62,721 bases of DNA from Ilumatobacteraceae bacterium (GTDB lineage: Bacteria > Actinomycetota > Acidimicrobiia > Acidimicrobiales > Ilumatobacteraceae): positions 1-62,721 of the forward strand of contig JALHOG010000015.1 of assembly GCA_022843125.1 (NCBI GenBank). The letters are read 5' to 3'. Made by a program: the position numbers and the translations under genes. Under the pieces are notes generated by a model. That model was not told where the DNA came from and did not search any database. It saw only the letters and a program-made list of their open reading frames with translations. Positions 57,114 to 62,721 of this stretch are shown in pieces (positions within the stretch are counted from its first letter, which is position 1; every line of letters starts with the position of its first letter).

Positions 57114-57850
57114 CAGCGCCGCTCCAGCGCATCGAGCGCCTCGGCCACGGTGAAGCGACCCTCGTAGAGCGCCTTGCCGGTGATGATGCCGCCCAACCCG
57201 GCGATGTCGGCGAGCGCCCGCACGTCGTCGAGCGAGGCGACGCCGCCGCTCGCCACGACCGGCACATCGGTACTGGCGACCGCCGCTGCGAGGCCGGCGA
57301 GGTCGGGCCCGACGAGCATGCCATCGCGGCTGATGTCGGTGATCACGAACGCGGCGGCGGCCGGGAACATCGCGAGGGCGTCGGCCAGTTGCACGCCGCT
57401 GCCCTCGGTCCAGCCGTGGATCGCGAGCTCGCCGTCTCGGTGATCGAGACCGACGGCGACGGGCACGATCTCGGCGACCGAGACGACGAGCGCCGGGTCG
57501 CGCACCGCAGCTGAACCCATCACGACGCGACTCACGCCCGCGTCGGCGAGCGCCCGGGCGTCGGCGAGCGAGCGCACGCCGCCGCCGGTCTGGAGCAGTG
57601 CCCGCCCCGCCAACGCCGCCGCGACCTCGGCGACGACCGGACGGTTGACGGGGTCGCCCGATCGGGCGGCGTCGAGATCGACCACGTGGACCCATGGAGC
57701 ACCGGCATCGGCGAACGACACGGCGACCGCGACGGGATCGTCGCCGTACACGGTCTCGGCGTCGTAGTCGCCCTTGGTGAGCCGCACGACCCGGCCGCCC
57801 CGCAGATCGATCGCCGGGTAGAGGTCGGTCACGAACGTTCGGGCGCTCAT
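57113..57850 (-). CDS. hisA: ProFAR isomerase HisA (possibly bifunctional PriA)
   Basis: A 245-residue (beta/alpha)8 isomerase converting ProFAR to PRFAR. Motifs: [14 protein letters not shown] with the catalytic Asp, the phosphate loop TGGGVRSL, and DISRDGML with the second Asp. In actinobacteria without a separate trpF the same protein (PriA) also isomerises phosphoribosylanthranilate. No trpF is seen here, but only part of the genome is visible. The ATG overlaps the hisH stop by 4 bp and its stop overlaps the hisF start. Confidence 0.96.
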   Translation of the reverse strand: MSARTFVTDLYPAIDLRGGRVVRLTKGDYDAETVYGDDPVAVAVSFADAGAPWVHVVDLDAARSGDPVNRPVVAEVAAALAGRALLQTGGGVRSLADARALADAGVSRVVMGSAAVRDPALVVSVAEIVPVAVGLDHRDGELAIHGWTEGSGVQLADALAMFPAAAAFVITDISRDGMLVGPDLAGLAAAVASTDVPVVASGGVASLDDVRALADIAGLGGIITGKALYEGRFTVAEALDALERR

Positions 57851-58491
57851 GCCACACGCTCGGACGCGCAGATCGACACGAAGTTGGCGAGCAACCGCAG
57901 CCCGGTGGGTCCGGACTTCTCCGGGTGGAACTGGGTGGCGAACACGTTGCCGTTGCGGAACGCAGCGTTGACGGTGCCGCCGTACTCGCACGTGGCGGCC
58001 ACCATCGCCGCATCGGTGGGCACCCCGTGCAGCGAGTGCACGAAGTACACCCACGGCTCCGGACCGAGGTCGGCGAGCATCGGGTCGTCCGGCGTGACCA
58101 GTTCGAGCCGGTTCCACTGCATCTGGGGCCGCTTGACGCCGGGTGGGATCCACCGCACGGTGCCCGGGATGACACCCAGCCCGCGGGCGCCGGGGTCTTC
58201 CTCGCTGCCGTCGAACAGCATCTGCATCCCGACGCAGATGCCGAGGAACGGGCGCCCCGACGCAACGGCGTCGAGGGCCGGCTGCTCGAGCGCGCAGGCA
58301 CGCAGCGCCGACATGCACGCACCGAACGCCCCGACACCGGGGAGCACCACACCATCGGCGTCGGCGATCAGACCGGCGTCGGCGGTGAGTCGGGCGTCGG
58401 CCCCCATCGTCTCGAGCGCCTTCTGCGCGGAGTGGAGGTTGCCGATCCCGTAGTCGAGCACCGCGACGAGCGGACGCTCCGGAACGGTCAC
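57847..58491 (-). CDS. hisH: Imidazole glycerol phosphate synthase subunit HisH
   Basis: A 214-residue class I glutamine amidotransferase that supplies ammonia to HisF. The triad is intact: Cys in [13 protein letters not shown], His and Glu in [24 protein letters not shown] forms the typical N-terminus. GTG 58491 is chosen on that basis. It lies 10 bp after the hisB stop and overlaps hisA by 4 bp. Confidence 0.97.
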   Translation of the reverse strand: MTVPERPLVAVLDYGIGNLHSAQKALETMGADARLTADAGLIADADGVVLPGVGAFGACMSALRACALEQPALDAVASGRPFLGICVGMQMLFDGSEEDPGARGLGVIPGTVRWIPPGVKRPQMQWNRLELVTPDDPMLADLGPEPWVYFVHSLHGVPTDAAMVAATCEYGGTVNAAFRNGNVFATQFHPEKSGPTGLRLLANFVSICASERVA

Positions 58492-58501
58492 AGGACGCGC
58501 C

Positions 58502-59110
58502 TCACAGCACACCCTTCGTCGAGGGCACGCCGCCAGGGCCGTCGATGCGCACCGCGTCGCGCAGCGACCGCGCCAGCCCCTTGAAGGTCGCCTCGATGAT
58601 GTGGTGGACGTTGCGGCCACGGACGAGCTCGACGTGCAGCGTCATCGCCGCCGCCTGAGCGAACGAGGTGACCGCGTGCTCGGCGAGTTGCGGATCGAAC
58701 GCCGGGTCACCGAGCGGCAGGCACTCGGGCATCGGGACGTGCCACTCGACGTGCGCCCGCCCCGACAGGTCGAGCGCGACGTCGACGAGCGCCTCGTCGA
58801 GCGGATACTTACCGCTCGCGAACCGCCGGATGCCGGCCTTGTCGCCGAGCGCCTCACGGAACACCTCGCCGAGCGCGATCGCGACGTCTTCGACCGTGTG
58901 GTGGGTGTCGATGTGGAGATCGCCCGTGGCCCGCACGCGCAGGTCGAACCCGCCGTGCCGGCCGAGCTGGTCGAGCATGTGGTCGTAGAACGGGATGCCC
59001 GTCGACACGTCGGTGCTACCCGTGCCGTCGAGGTCGATCGAGATCTCGATCGAGGTCTCCTTCGTGGCCCGCGAGCGGGTGGCGATGCGAGCGGGGCGGG
59101 CGGGCGTCAT
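58502..59110 (-). CDS. hisB: Imidazoleglycerol-phosphate dehydratase
   Basis: A 202-residue monofunctional dehydratase (no phosphatase domain). The metal-binding motifs are intact: FYDHMLDQLGRHG, DTHHTVEDVAIALG, and the second-half HEIEATFK-like segment HHIIEATFKGLARSLRDAV. It converts imidazole glycerol phosphate to imidazole acetol phosphate. The ATG overlaps the hisC stop by 4 bp. Confidence 0.98.
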   Translation of the reverse strand: MTPARPARIATRSRATKETSIEISIDLDGTGSTDVSTGIPFYDHMLDQLGRHGGFDLRVRATGDLHIDTHHTVEDVAIALGEVFREALGDKAGIRRFASGKYPLDEALVDVALDLSGRAHVEWHVPMPECLPLGDPAFDPQLAEHAVTSFAQAAAMTLHVELVRGRNVHHIIEATFKGLARSLRDAVRIDGPGGVPSTKGVL

Positions 59111-60162
59111 CGGAGGATCTCCTGCAGTGCGGCGACGAACTCGTCGTTCTCGGCGGGAGTGCCGACGGTGACTCGGAGACAATCGGCGAGCCGCGGCCAG
59201 CCGGAGCAGTCGCGAACGAGGATGCTGCGCTCGAGGAGCTCCGCCCACAGGGCGCGCCCACCGATCGTCTGCGGCCTGAACAGCACGAAGTTGGCGCCAC
59301 TCGGGGTGACGTCGATCGGGAGCGACCGCATGGCGTCGGAGATGCGTTCGCGCTCGGAGACGATCAACCGGACCCGATCGTCCATCTCATCGGTGAATCG
59401 CAGCGCCAGGCGACCGGCGATCTGCTTCGCCACGTCGAGGTGGTACGGCAGCGCGACCTTGTCGAGCTCGCTGATGAACCACGTCGGCCCGACGACGTAG
59501 CCGAGGCGCACCGCCGCCATGCTCCACGTCTTCGAGAACGTCCGGGTGACGACGAGTGGGCGTTGCTCGTCGAGCAGCGACAGTGCCGACCAGTCGGCGA
59601 ACTGGGCGTACGCCTCGTCGGCGACGACCAGACCCGGGGCGATGTCGAGCAGTTCGACGACACGCTCAGCCGGCTCGACCAGCCCGGTCGGGTTGTTCGG
59701 CGAGGTGAGGAACACCACGTGCGGCCGGGCCGCATCGACCACGCGCCGCATCTCGGCCGGGTCGAGCGTGAAGTCCGCGTTGCGCTCCCCCTCGACGACC
59801 GTCGAGCCGACGACGCGGGCGATCTGGGCGTGCATCTGGTACGTGGGCTCGAAGGTGGCGACCGTGCGCCCGAACCCGGCGTACGCGAGCAGGATCGTCT
59901 GCAGCACCTCGTTCGACCCGTTGGCGGCGAACACCATGTCGGCCGGGACGCCGTGCATGGCTCCGATCGCCTCGCGCAGCTCGGTCGCCTGCCGATCGGG
60001 ATACCGATGCCACTCGATGCGGGACAGCTCGGCGGCGAACGCGTCGCGCCACGCAGCGGGCGGCGGCAACGGCGACTCGTTGGTGTTGAGCCGGACGCGG
60101 ACGTCGACCTGGGGCGAGTGGTAGCCCTCGAGGGCACGCAGGTCATCTCGGACCGGGATCAC
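59107..60162 (-). CDS. hisC: Histidinol-phosphate aminotransferase
   Basis: A 351-residue PLP enzyme of fold type I. The PLP lysine is in TRTFSKTWSMAAVRLGY, the cofactor-binding Asp in LVVADEAYAQF, the Asn in FLTSPNNPTGL, and the substrate region LNTNESPLPPP lies at the N-terminus. It is the first gene of the his operon. GTG 60162 is backed by TAACCT 8 nt upstream (60171-60176). The true operon head is therefore hisC; hisG, hisD and hisE are not in the window. Confidence 0.97.
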   Translation of the reverse strand: MIPVRDDLRALEGYHSPQVDVRVRLNTNESPLPPPAAWRDAFAAELSRIEWHRYPDRQATELREAIGAMHGVPADMVFAANGSNEVLQTILLAYAGFGRTVATFEPTYQMHAQIARVVGSTVVEGERNADFTLDPAEMRRVVDAARPHVVFLTSPNNPTGLVEPAERVVELLDIAPGLVVADEAYAQFADWSALSLLDEQRPLVVTRTFSKTWSMAAVRLGYVVGPTWFISELDKVALPYHLDVAKQIAGRLALRFTDEMDDRVRLIVSERERISDAMRSLPIDVTPSGANFVLFRPQTIGGRALWAELLERSILVRDCSGWPRLADCLRVTVGTPAENDEFVAALQEILR

Positions 60163-60266
60163 GTGGGCCGAGGTTACCCACCGTTGCTGCCCGCCCCCCG
60201 CTGGGATCGAGGCGGCCGGCAGGCGGCACCCGCCGGTTCCGGCCGCGGCGTGTCTAGGTTGGGCCG
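60163..60266. promoter_or_regulatory. Divergent promoters of the his operon and a small gene
   Basis: TAACCT on the minus strand (60171-60176) lies 8 nt before the hisC GTG. TAGGTT on the plus strand (60255-60260) lies 6 nt before ATG 60267. No leader peptide with His codons or T-box-like structure is seen, and the hisC message seems too short to hold an attenuator. Confidence 0.5.
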
Positions 60267-60509
60267 ATGGCCAGCTCGCCCGATCATCGCTCGTCCGGGT
60301 CACCGCGCATCGATCCCGCCCATGCGCTCGCAGAGCTGAGCGTGATGGCCGACACCGTCGATCGGGTCCGCGACCGGGTGGGGGCGATCGCCGAGCCCTT
60401 CCTCGGCACCGAGCGGGAGGACGTGGTCGCCGTGGTGCACGAAGCGGAGCGTCAGTTGCGCATCGCCGTGCGCACCCTGCACCGGGCCATCAAGACGCTC
60501 GATCGCTGA
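60267..60509 (+). CDS. Small hypothetical protein
   Basis: An 80-residue charged, helical protein (LAELSVMADTVDRVRDRVGA, then EREDVVAVVHEAERQLRIAVRTLHRAIKTLDR). The regular i, i+3/i+4 hydrophobic spacing suggests a short helical hairpin or coiled coil. No membrane segment is seen. The start is well supported: TAGGTT ends 6 nt before the ATG. A strong hairpin follows at 60594-60617, so it looks like a monocistronic gene. Function unknown. Confidence 0.68.
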   Translation: MASSPDHRSSGSPRIDPAHALAELSVMADTVDRVRDRVGAIAEPFLGTEREDVVAVVHEAERQLRIAVRTLHRAIKTLDR

Positions 60510-60876
60510 CGGCGTGCCCTGACAGGCCGTGACATGCCGTGACATGCGGTGCGGCAGGCACCTGCGACGTGTGACGGGACCGAAAACGGGGACGACCCCC
60601 CGGAGAACCGGGGGGTCATCAAACCCGTGTGCGGCCAAGCGGCGGATCTCGACCACACCAATCCAGGTGGCGGGAACCTGGTTGTCATCATTCTCACAAA
60701 TCGACACGTGAGCGGCAAGCACCGGCAGGAGTTTTCACAACCATCTGACGATGACGGCCGATCAGCCGACCCGATCGCGACAAGGCCGCTTCATCGCTGA
60801 TTCTCTCCTGACACCGCGTGGCGTAGTCACGCAACAACGTTGGGTCACCACCACGCCGGGTGACCAGCGTGCACCG
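60510..60876. other. 367-bp gap without a recognised gene
   Basis: It holds two tandem 10-bp copies of GCCGTGACAT (60526-60545), the terminator hairpin at 60594-60617, and a weak inverted repeat GGTCACC/GGTGACC (60843-60849, 60859-60865) that could end the minus-strand nth message. The AT-rich stretch around 60670-60750 has no convincing ORF with a start signal. Short ORFs here look spurious. Confidence 0.55.
60594..60617 (+). terminator. 10-bp GC hairpin terminator
   Basis: A perfect stem, GACCCCCCGG/CCGGGGGGTC, with tetraloop AGAA lies 84 nt after the small gene's stop. It is followed by ATCAAACCC, with no T-run. Confidence 0.6.
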
Positions 60877-61605
60877 TCAGCGCTTGGCTGACGGACACCA
60901 GGCGACGAACGGACACACGTCGCATCGCGGGCCCTTCGCGACACAGACCCGACGGCCGTGCAGGATGAGGCGCAGCCCGAACGGGCCACGGTCGCGGGCC
61001 GCGAGGAACGACCCGAGCTCGTGCTCGATCGCGACCGGATCGTCCTGCGTCGTCAGGCCGAGGCGATTGGACACGCGCACGACGTGGGTGTCGACCGGCA
61101 GCCCTGGCAGACCGAACGCGACGACCCGGACGACGTTGGCGGTCTTGCGACCGACGCCCGGGAGGGCCACGAGTTCGTCGAGACCGGTCGGGACATCGCC
61201 ACCGTGGCGCTCGACGAGAGCGTGCGCCATCGCGATCAGGTTGCGGGTCTTGGCGGCGAAGAACCCGGTCGAGTGAACCAACTCCTCCACCACCGACGGG
61301 TCGGCAACAGCGAGCTCGGCCGGGCCCGGGTACTGGGCGAACAGCGCCGGCGTCACCAGGTTGACGCGGGCGTCGGTGCACTGCGCCGACAGGATGGTGG
61401 CGGCCAGGAGCTCGAACGGTGAACGGTGATCGAGCTCGCACAGAACCGCCGAGCGCGTGTCGGCCGGAAGCGTGTCGGCCGGAAGCGTGTCAGCCGGAGA
61501 CGCAGCGACTGGATCGGCATCGACCGGATAGACGTCGGCGAGCACGTCGGCGACGAGTCGGGCCGCGCCCTTCGGGGTCCTCGGGCGACGGTCGGGAGCG
61601 GTCAC
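60877..61605 (-). CDS. nth: Endonuclease III
   Basis: A 242-residue base-excision DNA glycosylase/AP lyase for oxidised pyrimidines. The helix-hairpin-helix [12 protein letters not shown] contains the catalytic Lys, VDTHV the catalytic Asp, and the C-terminal 4Fe-4S cluster ligands follow the C-X6-C-X2-C-X5-C spacing. The N-terminal 50 residues are an extra, low-complexity region with three LPADT-type pentapeptides. GTG 61605 is supported by TAGCGT 6 nt upstream. It is divergent from mshD. Confidence 0.96.
   Translation of the reverse strand: MTAPDRRPRTPKGAARLVADVLADVYPVDADPVAASPADTLPADTLPADTRSAVLCELDHRSPFELLAATILSAQCTDARVNLVTPALFAQYPGPAELAVADPSVVEELVHSTGFFAAKTRNLIAMAHALVERHGGDVPTGLDELVALPGVGRKTANVVRVVAFGLPGLPVDTHVVRVSNRLGLTTQDDPVAIEHELGSFLAARDRGPFGLRLILHGRRVCVAKGPRCDVCPFVAWCPSAKR
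61456..61500 (-). repeat. Three 15-bp tandem repeats inside nth
   Basis: Units CGTGTCGGCCGGAAG at 61456-61470 and 61471-61485 are identical; a third at 61486-61500 has two changes. They encode repeated LPADT-like pentapeptides in the low-complexity N-terminal region, ahead of the conserved glycosylase fold. Copy number probably varies between strains. Confidence 0.9.
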
Positions 61606-61662
61606 GCTGCGACGCTACCGCGGGGCCGCCCGGCCGCGAATGGCGGCGGTAGCGTCGAGTCG
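61606..61662. promoter_or_regulatory. Divergent promoters in a 12-bp inverted repeat (nth/mshD)
   Basis: CGACGCTACCGC (61610-61621) and GCGGTAGCGTCG (61646-61657) are exact inverted copies. Each contains a TAGCGT -10 box: one 6 nt before the nth GTG 61605, the other 7 nt before the mshD ATG 61663. The symmetry covers the -10 boxes themselves, so the two promoters are almost identical. Confidence 0.6.
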
Positions 61663-62592
61663 ATGCGACGGGTCGACATCCTGCGTCACCTCCGGCCCGA
61701 CGATCGGGACCAGCTCGTTGGGTTCATCGACGAGTTGGCGGCCGTGCAGGGGGCCCGACCGCTCAGCGATCACCTGTGGCTCGACCTCGTCGGCGGTGGC
61801 GCAGCCGGTTTCGTCGCGGTCACGGCAACAGAGCTCGCAGGTGACACCCCACGGTTGATCGCGATGGCGCAGGTGTCGGCCGCCAACGACGGCGTGGTGC
61901 TCGAGGTCGTCACGCGTCCCGACGGCGACCTCACAGATGCACGCCCTGATGCGGCGGCGGTTGCGCTCGACCTGGCCGACACCGCGATCGACGCGTTCCG
62001 CCGCAACGGTGGCGGTCGACTCACGTGGTGGGTCGACGACGCGACCGACGCCGTCGGCGAGCTCGCCGCCGAGCACGGGCTCGTGCTCGAGCGCTCCCTG
62101 CACGAGATGCGGCGACCACTCCCCCATCCCGACCGCTCGGCGGTGGCCACGCGGGCGTTCGTGCCAGGGGTCGACGACTCGGCGTGGCTCACCATCAACA
62201 ACCGCGCCTTCGCCGACCACGGTGAGCAGGGCGGCTGGACGGCGGCAACCCTCGCCCAGCGCCTCGCCGAACCCTGGTTCGATGCCGACGGGTTCCGCCT
62301 GTACGAGGCCGACGGCCAGCTGCTCGGGTTCTGCTGGACGAAGGTCCACGCCGAGCTCCGTCCGCCGCTCGGCGAGATCTATGCGATCGCCGTCGACCCC
62401 GCCGCCCACGGGCGCGGCCTCGGCCGCGAACTCACGCTCGCCGGGCTCGACTCGCTCGCCGACCGTGGCGTCACACACGCCAATCTGTACGTCGACGCCG
62501 CCAACACAGCCGCCGTCCGCCTCTACCACCGCCTCGGGTTCGCTGTGCATCGCACCCGTTCCGCGTATTCGGGCAGACTGGGCGCACCATGA
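61663..62592 (+). CDS. mshD: Mycothiol synthase
   Basis: A 309-residue tandem-GNAT acetyltransferase that performs the last step of mycothiol synthesis, acetylating the cysteinyl-pseudodisaccharide with acetyl-CoA. Family markers: [30 protein letters not shown], and the acetyl-CoA loop [20 protein letters not shown], followed by [19 protein letters not shown]. Mycothiol is essentially restricted to actinobacteria, so this gene supports the phylum assignment. The ATG at 61663 is set by TAGCGT 7 nt upstream. Confidence 0.95.
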   Translation: MRRVDILRHLRPDDRDQLVGFIDELAAVQGARPLSDHLWLDLVGGGAAGFVAVTATELAGDTPRLIAMAQVSAANDGVVLEVVTRPDGDLTDARPDAAAVALDLADTAIDAFRRNGGGRLTWWVDDATDAVGELAAEHGLVLERSLHEMRRPLPHPDRSAVATRAFVPGVDDSAWLTINNRAFADHGEQGGWTAATLAQRLAEPWFDADGFRLYEADGQLLGFCWTKVHAELRPPLGEIYAIAVDPAAHGRGLGRELTLAGLDSLADRGVTHANLYVDAANTAAVRLYHRLGFAVHRTRSAYSGRLGAP

Positions 62593-62721
62593 GCATCGAC
62601 ACGGACGCAACCCCCGACGTAGCCGTCGAGCCTCTGCCGCGCTGGAGTACGAGCGATGTCTTCGAGTCGCTCGACAGCACCGGCTTTCGAGCCGCGATGG
62701 AGCGTGTCGCGGCCGACGTCG
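62589..62721 (+). CDS. M3-family oligoendopeptidase, N-terminus (truncated by window edge)
   Basis: Only the first 44 residues are visible. The segment [22 protein letters not shown] is typical of the N-terminus of PepF/M3-family oligoendopeptidases. The ATG overlaps the mshD stop by 4 bp (ATGA), so the two are translationally coupled. The zinc motif HEXXH would lie outside the window, and the call rests only on the N-terminal pattern. Confidence 0.65.
   Translation, partial: MSIDTDATPDVAVEPLPRWSTSDVFESLDSTGFRAAMERVAADV

Noticed and set aside
60163..60266. A histidine leader peptide or T-box before the his operon
   Set aside because: No run of His codons or T-box sequence is present, and the -10 box lies 8 nt from the hisC start, leaving no room for a leader.
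60529..60800. Short overlapping ORFs in the 367-bp gap before nth
   Set aside because: They run through the terminator hairpin and the GCCGTGACAT repeats, lack start signals and show no protein-like pattern.

Overview
The window is GC-rich, gene-dense bacterial chromosome that reads as an actinobacterium, most likely class Acidimicrobiia (an Ilumatobacter-like lineage). The supports are a mycothiol synthase (mshD), a GTP-type PEP carboxykinase, a DUF2510 membrane protein, an F420-type LLM oxidoreductase, an HrdB-like sigma factor, and many genes whose start codon sits 6-8 nt after a TANNNT -10 box (leaderless transcripts). The class is an inference; the phylum is well supported.

Layout. 1-6935: the tail of a 2-oxoacid dehydrogenase E2 gene overlapping an acyl carrier protein gene, an AlkD-like DNA repair gene, a DUF2510 membrane protein, and a 1279-residue adenylate cyclase/NTPase/TPR protein built like mammalian soluble adenylyl cyclase. 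6932-17515: one 3527-residue secreted protein with a beta-helix, FG-GAP propeller, about 50 copies of the pentapeptide PLSAI, a gingipain-like (C25/clan CD) protease domain and Ig-like repeats. This is the most remarkable object in the window. 17780-21405: a membrane protein, a small conserved protein, a lipoprotein and a serine hydrolase lipoprotein.

21440-25167: a candidate small integrated island. An intact CAU-anticodon tRNA lies at one end and a copy of its 3' half at the other, in the orientation expected of a tRNA-targeted insertion. Between them are a HigBA-like toxin-antitoxin pair, a SUKH (SMI1/KNR4) immunity-like protein, two unrecognised proteins and a frameshifted remnant. No integrase is visible.

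25221-44023: a secreted propeller protein, tRNA-Asn, an HTH protein with a LAGLIDADG-like segment, the rpoD-dnaG pair, amidase, an AIM24-like protein, a convergent pckG/ppdK gluconeogenic pair, a site-2 protease, a YgfZ-type protein and a secreted alpha/beta-hydrolase. 44045-62721: hisI-trpE ending in a 72-bp near-perfect palindrome, an orphan GroES, a heterodimeric ABC exporter with one degenerate ATP site, AKR and crotonase genes, two tandem GGDEF paralogues, a compact hisC-B-H-A-F operon, nth divergent from mshD, and the start of an M3 oligopeptidase.

How it fits together. Most genes are housekeeping: amino-acid biosynthesis, DNA replication and repair, the PEP-pyruvate node and redox. The accessory content is concentrated in the giant surface protein and the tRNA-flanked island. 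Two signalling systems, a cAMP-type cyclase and two c-di-GMP-type cyclases, are encoded. Many divergent gene pairs share very short promoter regions with back-to-back leaderless -10 boxes, at the extreme (47579-47588) with overlapping hexamers.
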